Shown here: positions 1-8,805 of the stretch, piece after piece
How the letters are laid out: every line of letters begins with the position of its first letter
Numbering within the stretch: the first letter of the stretch is position 1
DNA from: Shewanella algae
Lineage (GTDB): Bacteria > Pseudomonadota > Gammaproteobacteria > Enterobacterales > Shewanellaceae
Reading direction: 5' to 3'
Length of the DNA stretch: 64,000 nucleotides
Assembly (NCBI RefSeq): GCF_009183365.2
Contig: NZ_CP068230.1
Location: 4,617,001-4,681,000 of the forward strand
Notes under the pieces: model-generated
Told to the model about the DNA's origin: nothing
The model's database searches: none
The model's input: only the letters and a program-made list of their open reading frames with translations
Program-made: the position numbers and the translations under genes

Positions 1-873
1 CTGTGGGACGAGTCAGAGCGTAAGCCGCTGCTGGCCATTTGGCCTACCGAGGCGGACTCCCCCAGCTTGCTGCTGGATCTCACCCAATTTAAGGGGCATC
101 CCCAGGTCTGTCTCTGGCATCAACAACTCACCTTGGTGGATGAAACCGGGCTCTGGATCTGGGATTCACTGACAGAAGATAAGGCGCAGCACTACCCCTT
201 TGCCAATCCGGATGTGCTTTCCATGACTGTGGAGCAGCAACACTTCCACTTTCTGCCATTGCAGCTTTGCCCGCTGGATGACAATCAACTGCTGCTGCGA
301 ATGAGTTCCCCCAATACCCGTAAGGGCCGAGCCATTTCCTGGTTATTTATCAAGGATGATCAGTGTCACTTGGTCAACAGATACAAGGAGCCGGATGAAC
401 CTGAGCTCACCGCCTTAAAGCCGGGCAGCCCACACTGGCTGGAAGAGATCCAGGTATGTGACAGGCAGATTTTCTGCCTCTGTCAGGGGCAGTCTGCAGC
501 GGACAGTCAAGAGACAATATTGGCAGAGTACAGATATGGCCTGCCGGACAGCCTATTTGGCAAGCTTTCCAAAATGCTCGGCAGTGGTCAGGAAAAAGAT
601 CTGCTCTTGCAATCGTCTCGCCTTCTGGCGCCCGGCAGCGCCCGTTTCAGCAATTGTGGGACACAGCTGTGGTTAAGAACCAAGGGCAACAATCGCTTCG
701 AGTGTCATCCACTGGCCGAGGAGCAAAGCGCCTTTGAACTGGCACTAACCCAGGTTCAAAGTCTCGGTGACATCAAACCGGCCAAGGCTCAGGTCAGCTT
801 TATGGATGACAGGCTGTTTGTCGTGAACGACAAACGCAGGCTGAACTTGTGTGAAGTTCAAGCCCCAAAGTAA
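1..873 (+). CDS. Unrecognised protein, 3' part only
   Basis: The frame is open from the first base of the window to the stop at 871-873, so the true start lies upstream and about 290 C-terminal residues are visible. I do not recognise the family. The visible part is soluble, rich in Leu, Gln and Trp, and has no membrane segment or obvious catalytic motif. Scattered Trp and Asp-rich stretches such as LWIWDS would fit a beta-rich fold, but that is a guess. It converges on the M16 peptidase operon, and a perfect hairpin separates the two. Confidence 0.7.
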   Translation: MWDESERKPLLAIWPTEADSPSLLLDLTQFKGHPQVCLWHQQLTLVDETGLWIWDSLTEDKAQHYPFANPDVLSMTVEQQHFHFLPLQLCPLDDNQLLLRMSSPNTRKGRAISWLFIKDDQCHLVNRYKEPDEPELTALKPGSPHWLEEIQVCDRQIFCLCQGQSAADSQETILAEYRYGLPDSLFGKLSKMLGSGQEKDLLLQSSRLLAPGSARFSNCGTQLWLRTKGNNRFECHPLAEEQSAFELALTQVQSLGDIKPAKAQVSFMDDRLFVVNDKRRLNLCEVQAPK

Positions 874-899
874 AAGCGCGTATGCAGAATGATATAAAA

Positions 900-921
900 A
901 GCCACCTCAATTGAGGTGGCT
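900..921 (-). terminator. Intrinsic terminator of the M16 operon
   Basis: Positions 901-920 form a perfect palindrome (GCCACCTCAA and its complement), extended by an A-T pair. On the minus strand the stem is followed by TTTTT, so it would end the minus-strand M16 peptidase transcript. It also lies just past the stop of the convergent plus-strand gene, but there is no plus-strand U-tract. Confidence 0.75.
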
Positions 922-941
922 GTCTGATTAAGTTGACCGGG

Positions 942-2375
942 TTAACCGCCGAAACCGACATCCTTGATATCGACCCGGGTCACCTCGCCATACTTGGCCG
1001 CTATCGGGGCTATCTTGTCGCCGCTGCCAATCAGCACCATCTGCAACTTATCCTTGGGGAAGTAGCTATCGACCAACTGCTTGGTCTGCGCCAGAGTCAG
1101 TCCATCCACCCGTTGCTGGAATTGATTGATATAGGACTCATCAAAACCGTACAGGTACATGTCTGACAGCAGACCGGCCAACTGGCCGCTGGTTTCAAAC
1201 TTGGGCGGGAACTGGCCTTTGACGTAGGCCTTGGCTGAATCCAGAGTCTGCTGATCTATCCCTTTCTGCCACAGGCGGCTGTAGGTCTTGAGTGCCAAGT
1301 CAATGGCTTCCTCTGTAGTAGCCGACTTGGTGAAAGTACTGATCATAAACACCCCTGAGTCACGATAGGGAACGAAACCCGAGCGCGCGCCATAGGTCAA
1401 ACCGGCATTCACCCTCAGCTCATCGTTGAGCCAGGAGGTAAAACGGCCACCGAGTATGCTGTTGACCACAGTCAGGCCCACATAGTCAGGGTTATCCTGA
1501 GTCACACCCAGGCCACCTATGGTGAAGGTGGTCTCTATCGCGTCCGACTTATCCACCAGCAAGACTCGGCTGGCAGACAGAGTCGGCAGCCCCTGCTTGA
1601 GGTCAACGGCACGCAGCGATTCACTGTTGCTCCATTGACCGAATGCCGCCTGCAGCTTGGCCTTCATCTGTGCCGGGTCGAAATCGCCCACCACGCTGAT
1701 AGCGGTATTGGCCGGTTGATAGTAGCCCTTGTGGAAGGCTCTCAGCTGGTTGACCGTCAACTGGGACACAGACTCACTGGTTCCCGAAGTGGCATTGCCA
1801 TAAGGATGCTGACCGAAGACCAACTTGTTGAAGTAGCGCCCAATCACGGACTTGGGACTCTCTTTCTCCTGCGCCAGCTCGGCGACTCTGCGGCTCTTGA
1901 GTTTATCAAATTCGGTGGCATCAAAGTCGGGACGGGTCAGCACATCGGCAAACAATCCCAGCATGGTATCGGAGTCTTTGGCCATAAAATCGGCGCTGAG
2001 GTAACTGCCCTCACGGCCGGCATCGGCATTCAGACTGGCACCGAGAAAGTCCACCTCCTGCTCTATGCTGGCCTTGGTGCGACCGGCGGCGCCAAGCAAC
2101 AAGCCCTGAGCCGTTACCTCTGCCACACCTGCTGTGGTGTCATTGACGCTGCCGACTTTCACCACGGCGTTCAGGGTGATCAGCGGCACCTCTTTCTGCG
2201 GCATCAGCATCAGCGTCAGGCCGTTATCCAGAGTGACTCTTTCATATGTTGGCAGTACAAAGTGGCCGGTATCCTGGCTCACCTTCACCTGGGTAGACTG
2301 ACAACCTGAAACCATCAAGGCTGCGGCAATGGCCACGGCGCCCAGAGAGGCCTTGAGAGAAAAAACCTTGCTCAT
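942..2375 (-). CDS. M16-family peptidase-like lipoprotein, zinc site lost
   Basis: The 477-residue protein has a lipoprotein signal ending in VSGC (Cys25) and two M16 (insulinase/pitrilysin) half-domains. Where the family carries HxxEH it reads AGVAEVTAQ, so both His and the Glu are absent and it should not bind zinc. It overlaps the upstream M16 gene by 4 bases (ATGA), and that gene keeps HFFEH. Active and inactive M16 halves commonly work as heterodimers in bacteria, so this is probably the substrate-binding partner of an envelope protease. The lipobox predicts membrane anchoring in the periplasm. The substrate is unknown. Confidence 0.85.
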   Translation of the reverse strand: MSKVFSLKASLGAVAIAAALMVSGCQSTQVKVSQDTGHFVLPTYERVTLDNGLTLMLMPQKEVPLITLNAVVKVGSVNDTTAGVAEVTAQGLLLGAAGRTKASIEQEVDFLGASLNADAGREGSYLSADFMAKDSDTMLGLFADVLTRPDFDATEFDKLKSRRVAELAQEKESPKSVIGRYFNKLVFGQHPYGNATSGTSESVSQLTVNQLRAFHKGYYQPANTAISVVGDFDPAQMKAKLQAAFGQWSNSESLRAVDLKQGLPTLSASRVLLVDKSDAIETTFTIGGLGVTQDNPDYVGLTVVNSILGGRFTSWLNDELRVNAGLTYGARSGFVPYRDSGVFMISTFTKSATTEEAIDLALKTYSRLWQKGIDQQTLDSAKAYVKGQFPPKFETSGQLAGLLSDMYLYGFDESYINQFQQRVDGLTLAQTKQLVDSYFPKDKLQMVLIGSGDKIAPIAAKYGEVTRVDIKDVGFGG

Positions 2376-3700
2376 TGATCCGCCTCCTCTTGTGCAGCCA
2401 GTACCCCCACAGTGCGGTTGGCACGGCGCAGGTATGTTTCTGCCACCCTTTGAATGTCGGCCACTGTGACCTGATTATAGGCATCCGGTGCCTGGAACAG
2501 CTTGTCGAAGCTACCGAAATAAAGTTCGTAGGTGCCCAGGGTGTTGGCCTTGCCATTGATGGTTTCCATACTACGATAGAAATCCATCAGCTTGATATTT
2601 TTGGCTTTTTCCAACTCTTCAACCTTAACGCCGTCACGGGCAATACGGTTGACCTCTTCGATCAATGCCTGCTCCAGAGTGGTGGCGCTGACACCTGGGG
2701 CCGCCACCCCAAGGATGTACAACAGGTTGGGGTCAAAAGACATGGGCATATAAGTCTCGGCGGCAATCGCCAACTGCTTGTCCACCAAAGCCTTGTAGAG
2801 GCGCGAGCTGTTGCCTTCACTCAGAATCGAGGTCAGCAGATCCAGCGCGTAATAGTCTTTATTGGTGGTGGCCGGTACGTGATAGGCCAGCATGATATTG
2901 GGCGTGCTGACAGACTCCTTCTTGACGAAGACCCGTCGTTCCCCTTTTTGCAGCGGCTCGACTGTCTTCACCGCCTTGGGTGGCTCTTGCGCCGGGATAG
3001 GGCCAAAGTAACGCTGGGCCAGACGCTTGACCTCGGCCAGCTTAACGTCACCGGCAATCACCACAACCGCATTGTTGGGGGCATAGTAGGTCTTGTGATA
3101 CTGCACCAGATCTTCCAAGGTCCAGGCCGCAATATCAGATTCATGGCCAATCACAGACCAGCTATAGGGATGCGCCCTGAAGGCCACACCTTTTACCTCT
3201 TCCTGCAGGGTACGCCAGTTGGAGTTTTCCAGCCCTGTGGTACGCTCGGAGGCAACTACGCCGCGCTCACTCTCTACCATCTCGGCATTGATATCCAACG
3301 CCGCAATCCGATCGGCTTCCAGATCAAAAATGGTTTCCAGAGCATTGGAAGGGAACCAGTCGGTATAAACGGTCACGTTTTCAGTAGTGTAGGCGTTGTT
3401 GGCGCCACCGGCCGCTTCCATGGTGCGGTCAAACATCTTGGGGCCGTATTTCTTGGAGCCATTGAACATCATATGCTCGAAGAAGTGGGAGATCCCTGTG
3501 ATCCCGGGCACCTCGTTGCGTGAACCCACCTTCCAAAACAGATACATGTTGGCATTGGGAATGGATGAATCCTCCAATACCATGATTTTCATGCCGTTAT
3601 TCAGGGTAAAACTCTGAATATCTTCGGCCGTGGTCGCCTGTGTTGTCGCCGCACCAAGAAGGCTGGCTGACATCAGCAGGGCGGTCAGCGTACGCTTCAT
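2372..3700 (-). CDS. M16-family zinc metallopeptidase, periplasmic
   Basis: The 442-residue protein starts at the ATG at 3700, with AAGGAG seven bases upstream; the open frame runs farther but lacks a better start. An N-terminal signal peptide (MKRTLTALLMSASLLGAATTQA) is followed by an M16 domain with the inverted zinc motif HFFEH at residues 72-76. The downstream Glu ligand is in the ESERGVVASE stretch about 70 residues later. A second, non-catalytic M16 half follows. Its stop overlaps the start of the zinc-less lipoprotein partner by 4 bases, implying translational coupling and an obligate pair. Confidence 0.9.
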   Translation of the reverse strand: MKRTLTALLMSASLLGAATTQATTAEDIQSFTLNNGMKIMVLEDSSIPNANMYLFWKVGSRNEVPGITGISHFFEHMMFNGSKKYGPKMFDRTMEAAGGANNAYTTENVTVYTDWFPSNALETIFDLEADRIAALDINAEMVESERGVVASERTTGLENSNWRTLQEEVKGVAFRAHPYSWSVIGHESDIAAWTLEDLVQYHKTYYAPNNAVVVIAGDVKLAEVKRLAQRYFGPIPAQEPPKAVKTVEPLQKGERRVFVKKESVSTPNIMLAYHVPATTNKDYYALDLLTSILSEGNSSRLYKALVDKQLAIAAETYMPMSFDPNLLYILGVAAPGVSATTLEQALIEEVNRIARDGVKVEELEKAKNIKLMDFYRSMETINGKANTLGTYELYFGSFDKLFQAPDAYNQVTVADIQRVAETYLRRANRTVGVLAAQEEADQ

Positions 3701-3827
3701 TGGGTCGCTCCTTGGCTGATTGCTGATTTCAAAAGATCCAATATCGGGTAAAAAAGCACTGTAAATCAAGTAACAAGTGATACGGAATTGTCAGATTTTG
3801 TAAGCAAAATGCTTTATCCCGTACGGT

Positions 3828-5126
3828 TTATTTGCCGCTTAAGCTGGTGAGTGCCAGTGTGGTCAACGCCTCTACCCCCGTCTTGAACGCTGCTTCATCG
3901 GCATAGAAATAGGGGGAGTGATTGCTGGCCGCCGTTGCCGGGTCAGTCCCCTCAGGAGTTACCCCAAGAAAGAAGAAAACCCCCGGGGTTTCTTGCGCGT
4001 AGAAAGCAAAGTCCTCAGCCCCTGTGATAAGCCCGGGTTCCACCAGCCTCCCCTTGCCGACCACTTGCTCCAGCAAGGGCCTGACTTCGGCCACCAATTC
4101 AGCACTGTTCACCAGCACAGGATAGCCTTGGACTATCTCTGTCTTCGCCTCAGTGCCATTGGCTTGCGCTATCAATTCGGCGGTCTTGCTCAGTTGCTGT
4201 TTGATATTGGCCCGGCTCGGCTGATCAAAGGTTCTGATGGTGCCGATAAGCTCAACCTCATCGGGAATGATATTCGAACGTATCCCGCCGTTGATGGCAC
4301 CAAAGCTCAATACTGCGGGGCCGGCAGTCAAATCAGTGCGGCGGCTGATAATAGTTTGCGAGGCACTGACAATTTGTGCCGCGGCCACTATGGGGTCGGC
4401 GCCATTCCAGGGACGGGAGCCATGGGTTTGACGTCCTTTAACCTGGATACTGAAAGAGTCTTCACTGGCCATGGTTGGCCCGGCTCTGAGCCCTATCATG
4501 CCTGTTGGGAGATTCGAGGTTACATGCAGCCCAAAAACACGTTCGGGTTTGGCGGCAAACAGCCCCTGCTTCAGCATCAACTCGGCGCCGCCTTCTTCCC
4601 CTTCAGGCGCTCCCTCCTCCGCCGGTTGGAAAATAAACATCACCTCACCATGAAGCTGAGATCGCAAGTTGCTCAGGGCTTCGGCCACCCCCATCAAGAT
4701 AGCCACGTGGGTATCGTGACCACAGGCATGCATGACACCCACCTCTTGCCCACGGTAGTCGGCCTTAATCTTGGAGGCAAAGGGAAGATCCACGGCTTCA
4801 GTAACAGGTAAGGCGTCCATGTCGGCCCGAAGAGCGATCAAGGGCCCGGGATAATCGCCCTTGAGCAAGGCAACAACGCCGGTATGAGCCACACCAGTCT
4901 GTACTTCCAATCCCAAAGATTGCAGGTGCTCACTGACCTTGGCGGCCGTGCGAAACTCACGGTTGGACAACTCAGGGTGCCTATGCAGATCCCGCCGCCA
5001 TTCAATCACTTTTGGCTCCAACTTGGCGGCTTGCTGCTGCGCCAGCACATTAGGGTCGGCTGCGAATACGGCAAATGGCAACAACAAGACGGGAAGCAGG
5101 CTCAGTCCCGAGACAAAAGATTTCAT
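3828..5126 (-). CDS. Secreted M20 family amidohydrolase
   Basis: The 432-residue protein belongs to the M20D amidohydrolase group (hippurate hydrolase, IAA-amino-acid hydrolase, N-acyl-amino-acid hydrolase). A clear signal peptide ends at VFAAD, so it acts in the periplasm. Metal-binding motifs are visible: ALRADMDALPV, the HACGHDTH cluster, PAEEG and GLHV. It would cleave N-acyl amino-acid or peptide amides with two metal ions. GGGAG precedes the start. It stands alone between the M16 pair and a small secreted protein. The exact substrate cannot be read from sequence. Confidence 0.88.
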   Translation of the reverse strand: MKSFVSGLSLLPVLLLPFAVFAADPNVLAQQQAAKLEPKVIEWRRDLHRHPELSNREFRTAAKVSEHLQSLGLEVQTGVAHTGVVALLKGDYPGPLIALRADMDALPVTEAVDLPFASKIKADYRGQEVGVMHACGHDTHVAILMGVAEALSNLRSQLHGEVMFIFQPAEEGAPEGEEGGAELMLKQGLFAAKPERVFGLHVTSNLPTGMIGLRAGPTMASEDSFSIQVKGRQTHGSRPWNGADPIVAAAQIVSASQTIISRRTDLTAGPAVLSFGAINGGIRSNIIPDEVELIGTIRTFDQPSRANIKQQLSKTAELIAQANGTEAKTEIVQGYPVLVNSAELVAEVRPLLEQVVGKGRLVEPGLITGAEDFAFYAQETPGVFFFLGVTPEGTDPATAASNHSPYFYADEAAFKTGVEALTTLALTSLSGK

Positions 5127-5196
5127 AACATCTCCCTGTTAGTCTGAATGGTTTGGACGGCAAGCACTTTAACTTGGGGGCTGAAGTACAGCTGGC

Positions 5197-5550
5197 TTAA
5201 GGTTCTATCTGCTTCTGTTTCAGCTTCTTCATCTTGGGCTCTTCGATCTTGCGCTCTTTGGCCGCCGCCTCTTTGGCTTCCTGCAAGTATTTCTGTTCCC
5301 GCTGCGCCCTCTCATCAAACTGTTTTCTGGCTTTTAGCCTTTGCTCCTCCTGCCATTCACCGGATTGCTGGCGTTTGAGCACCTTCTGTTCCCGCTCGGC
5401 AGTTTCCTTGGCTGCGGCCCTGGCTTTTTCCAGTTGTTCCTGCTCCAGACGCCGGGCATCTTCACTGGCTTTTTCACTCAATTGAGTCAAATCGGCCGCA
5501 CTCACGCCAAAGGCCAGCAGCCAGCTCAGTAACAGTATTAATCTCGCCAT
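5197..5550 (-). CDS. Small secreted coiled-coil protein
   Basis: The 117-residue protein has a typical signal peptide ending at VSAAD. The rest is almost entirely charged helix rich in Glu, Lys, Arg, Ala and Gln, with heptad-like spacing and a basic end (KMKKLKQKQIEP). No cysteine and no known domain are seen. It would be an extended periplasmic helix. The start codon is followed by a proper hydrophobic core, and the protein fills the gap before the M20 gene, so I treat it as real. Function is unknown. Confidence 0.65.
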   Translation of the reverse strand: MARLILLLSWLLAFGVSAADLTQLSEKASEDARRLEQEQLEKARAAAKETAEREQKVLKRQQSGEWQEEQRLKARKQFDERAQREQKYLQEAKEAAAKERKIEEPKMKKLKQKQIEP

Positions 5551-5762
5551 AATTCACTCCTGCATGAGAGAGAACAAAAATCCATCTTCCAAGGACTATC
5601 ACACATTTTTTCACCAGTTTGACCGATAATGAACATTTTTAGCAACAAAACGAAATTTTGATTGAGCCACAGAGTAGATCTGTTTAGTTTTAAAACCAAA
5701 GGATTGAAGTATTGACAAAGGGAAGTGGTTCTCAGCGGGAGAACGACAAGGGAGTATCCTGG

Positions 5763-7865
5763 ATGATCCGATGGACACAACTGCTGCAGAGTCTGGTGGC
5801 TGACACAAAGCTTGGCCCCCAGTTGCAACTCTGGCGCAGCGATCCACACTCGACACCTCTGGCACTGTTCAGAGGGAGTAAAATTTTCGCAGCCAACCAG
5901 GCCGCGCTGGATTACTTCGCCTGTGTCCACCAGGAAATTCTCGATGCCACTCTCTATGACTTTGCCCCCAGACTGCAATTGGGCGGCCAGAGCAGCATAG
6001 AGTTGGCGAAAAAACTACTGCAGGCCGCTACGGCTAAGTCCCAGGTGCAGGAGTGGCTGCATCTCAATCGCCACGGCAAAGAACTGCCAACCCGCCTCTA
6101 CCTGGAACCAGTCAGAATAGACAGTAACAGGATGATCTTGGTGCGTTTCGAAGCCTTGGATCGTCGCCTGGGCCCCAGAGGTGAAGCTCAGGACGTATTT
6201 GGCTTGCTGCCCCGCAGCGTATTGGCGGGCATTCTTGAAGAAAGTGCCGAAGCCGTAGTCATCAGTGATACCTCGGGCAAAATCCTCGCAGTCAATCGGG
6301 CCCTCTGCCGCCTTTGCGGTTTCAGCCAGGCACAATTGATAGGCCAGCAACTGCAGATCCTCGAAACCGCAAACGACCCCAAACAGAGAGAATGCCGCGC
6401 CGCCTTGGCGCAGCGGGACTTCTGGCAGGGCGAGGTCAGCCATACCCGAGTCGATGGCAGTCACTTTCCCGCCTGGCAGAGCAGTCGCAGGTTGCAGACC
6501 GAATCCGGTTGTTATCTGGTCACCATCTTCAGCGATATCAGCGAGCGCAAGCAACTGGAGTCTCGCCTGACAGAACAAGCCATGTTCGACATGCTCACCG
6601 GACTTCCCAATCGTCGTCATATGAAGCGCAAACTGCGCCAGGCCCTCAGTGCCAGTCGCGAAGCCGTCAACCAAGGAAAACCAACCACAGGTGCCTTAAT
6701 GTTTCTCGACCTCAACGGCTTCAAACATGTCAACGACAGCTTTGGCCACTCCATGGGTGACAGAATACTGCAATTGGTCGCCGCCAGGCTGGAAGCCGGT
6801 TGCATAGAGAGAGCCGACATCGCCCGCATGGGCGGTGATGAATTTACCTTGGTGTTACAGCATTGCCGCGACAGAGAAGATATCTACCGTTTCGCGCAGC
6901 AGATATTGGCCCTGTTCGAGACGCCGTTTGAGTTGGAAGGACAGAAATTCTACCTGGGTACCAGTATAGGTATCAGCCTGTTTGGCGACCGGGAGATAGA
7001 TCCCTCCGAGCTGCTGAGCCAGGCCGACACCGCCATGTACAGTGCCAAACGCAGCGCCAGTCATATCAATTTCTATGACAGCTCCATGAGTGAGGCCGCC
7101 GAACATAAACTCAAATTGCTCGGCGATCTGCGTCATGCCTTGGGGCTGGGGCAACTGAGCCTGTTTTACCAACCCATAGTCAGGCTCAAGGATAACCGCA
7201 TGGCCGGCGCCGAAGCACTGCTGCGCTGGCACAAGAGTCCACACGAACTACTGGAAGCGGCCGATTTCGTGCCTTTGCTGGAAGAAACCGGTCTAATAGT
7301 CACTGTCGGCAACTGGGTGTTGGAGCAAGCCTGCCGGCAACTGGCGCTTTGGCGGCAACAGGACAACGACTTTATTATTTCGGTCAACGTGTCGCCGCTG
7401 CAACTGGAGCACCTGGACTTTTACCAGCAGGTAAAATCGGCGCTGCAACATCATCAGCTTCCCGCCGAAGCACTGATTTTGGAGATCACAGAATCGGCAC
7501 TGCTGGGCCATCCACGCCAGGCCAAACAAACCCTCAAACAACTCAGGGAGCTGGGGGTCAGAATCGTCCTCGATGATTTCGGTACCGGGCTGTCATCACT
7601 GAGCCGTTTAGGCAGCCTGCCCCTGGATGGGCTGAAAATTGCCGGTGAATTTGCCGAACAGCTGGAGCATCAGAAAGGCAAACGTCTGTGTCAGGCCATA
7701 GTGCAGCTGTCACAGGCACTGGAGCTCAAGTTTGTTGCCGAGGGAATAGAAACGGCCGATCAAAATGATATGGTGCGGCAGATGGGTGACGGGCTGGCAC
7801 AGGGGTTCTTTTTCGGTTATCCCTTGCATCCAGAACAGTTTGCCCTGGCACATTTTCAGCTTTAG
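5763..7865 (+). CDS. PAS-GGDEF-EAL c-di-GMP signalling protein
   Basis: The 700-residue cytoplasmic protein has an N-terminal PAS-like region (around 30-110), a PAS domain (around 150-270, NRALCRLCGFSQAQLIG), a GGDEF domain with intact GGDEF at 357-361, and an EAL domain with EALLRW at 484-489, DDFGTG and VAEGIET. Both catalytic signatures look intact, so it could make or break c-di-GMP. I see no RxxD inhibitory site before GGDEF. I chose the ATG at 5763, preceded by AAGGGAG; a TTG at 5712 would add 17 residues. No membrane segment is seen, so the input is probably a soluble or small-molecule signal sensed by PAS. Confidence 0.92.
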   Translation: MIRWTQLLQSLVADTKLGPQLQLWRSDPHSTPLALFRGSKIFAANQAALDYFACVHQEILDATLYDFAPRLQLGGQSSIELAKKLLQAATAKSQVQEWLHLNRHGKELPTRLYLEPVRIDSNRMILVRFEALDRRLGPRGEAQDVFGLLPRSVLAGILEESAEAVVISDTSGKILAVNRALCRLCGFSQAQLIGQQLQILETANDPKQRECRAALAQRDFWQGEVSHTRVDGSHFPAWQSSRRLQTESGCYLVTIFSDISERKQLESRLTEQAMFDMLTGLPNRRHMKRKLRQALSASREAVNQGKPTTGALMFLDLNGFKHVNDSFGHSMGDRILQLVAARLEAGCIERADIARMGGDEFTLVLQHCRDREDIYRFAQQILALFETPFELEGQKFYLGTSIGISLFGDREIDPSELLSQADTAMYSAKRSASHINFYDSSMSEAAEHKLKLLGDLRHALGLGQLSLFYQPIVRLKDNRMAGAEALLRWHKSPHELLEAADFVPLLEETGLIVTVGNWVLEQACRQLALWRQQDNDFIISVNVSPLQLEHLDFYQQVKSALQHHQLPAEALILEITESALLGHPRQAKQTLKQLRELGVRIVLDDFGTGLSSLSRLGSLPLDGLKIAGEFAEQLEHQKGKRLCQAIVQLSQALELKFVAEGIETADQNDMVRQMGDGLAQGFFFGYPLHPEQFALAHFQL

Positions 7866-8032
7866 TCAGCGGAGTGAACAGGACTGCCGGCAACAGAGTC
7901 ATTCTGCTACCACTCCCCTGCAAAAGCGGTAAGCCGACAGTCCCACTCCATCATCAGGGATGATGTACGCTAATTAAAACCGGATTAGCTTATAAATGTC
8001 GTGATCTACACGAAATTTTCGCTACCGCTTAC

Positions 8033-8623
8033 TCAATACCGCTCCCGCACCTTGGCCGGCATCCGTCGCAGCCGCTGCGCCACCAGCTCAGCCAGTAACC
8101 CATGCATAGGCGCCACATCCAGCCCAGGCTCCAACTGAGACAGGGCCGCTGCTGCCGCCTCGAGTGTCGACAGGCTATCGCTGCGGCTGGCCTTGCGAAT
8201 GCGATACGCTGTCGGCGCCGTCAGTGACAAATGCTTTTGGGGCAAGGCCTGTAACCAAGGGTTAAGTCGATACATTTTCAAGGTCTTACGCCAGGTGCCA
8301 TCCAGCAGGATAAGCCGTACCGCTTCAGATGATTCAGCCGCCTGTAATAGCTGACTCTCATCAGAGGGATAGAGTAAGAAAGTCGGCATGCTATTCCTTG
8401 TCAGTTCGGCTCTCAGCTCGGCAAAGTCCGCCTCGGTTTCGCCCACTACCACTCTGGTGCTCGGCACCGCCAACTGCAATAAACGCACGCTGTTCTTGGC
8501 ATGTTCCACCTCGGAGGGATGCTGCAATACCAACAGCCGGCTGCGTGGAGATATAGCAGACACGGCCCCGCAAACACAGGCCGTTTGCGGGTAACCACAT
8601 TGTTCACAGTAAGGGCGCGACAT
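8033..8623 (-). CDS. tapT: DTW-domain tRNA-uridine aminocarboxypropyltransferase
   Basis: The 196-residue protein begins with a zinc-like Cys cluster (CEQCGYPQTACVC) and contains the DTW-family signature as LLDGTWRKTLKMY, where the family motif is DxTW. The PTAYRIRKAS stretch and the overall length match the YfiP/TapT group, which places an acp3 group on uridine 47 of tRNA using S-adenosylmethionine. It is a stand-alone gene convergent with the GGDEF-EAL gene. A paralogue with another tRNA position is possible. Confidence 0.82.
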   Translation of the reverse strand: MSRPYCEQCGYPQTACVCGAVSAISPRSRLLVLQHPSEVEHAKNSVRLLQLAVPSTRVVVGETEADFAELRAELTRNSMPTFLLYPSDESQLLQAAESSEAVRLILLDGTWRKTLKMYRLNPWLQALPQKHLSLTAPTAYRIRKASRSDSLSTLEAAAAALSQLEPGLDVAPMHGLLAELVAQRLRRMPAKVRERY

Positions 8624-8748
8624 AGGTCTTCTCTATCAGAGATTCAACACTTTTAAGACTGCGGACCTACCACAGCGCCAGCTATGGTAACACAACCCCT
8701 GCCAGCAACCGGCATTGCCCCCATGCACCACCCTGGCACTAAAAAAAT

Positions 8749-8777
8749 GCCCGCGGCAGCGGTCAACTGCAACGGGC
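8749..8777 (-). terminator. Terminator of the Bcr/CflA-type gene
   Basis: Read on the minus strand, GCCCG and GCAG pair with CTGC and CGGGC around a short loop, with one internal mismatch bulge. The stem is followed by seven T residues. It sits about 30 bases past the stop of the transporter gene. Confidence 0.65.
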
Positions 8778-8805
8778 CAAGGGTGATGCTTAAATCTGTT
8801 AAAAC

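Noticed and set aside
942..2375. Second active M16 peptidase
   Set aside because: The HxxEH zinc motif is absent, so it is called a non-catalytic partner.
7949..7989. Two small inverted repeats (CATCATC/GATGATG and GCTAAT/ATTAGC) between convergent genes
   Set aside because: Stems are short and AT-rich without U-tracts; probably chance.
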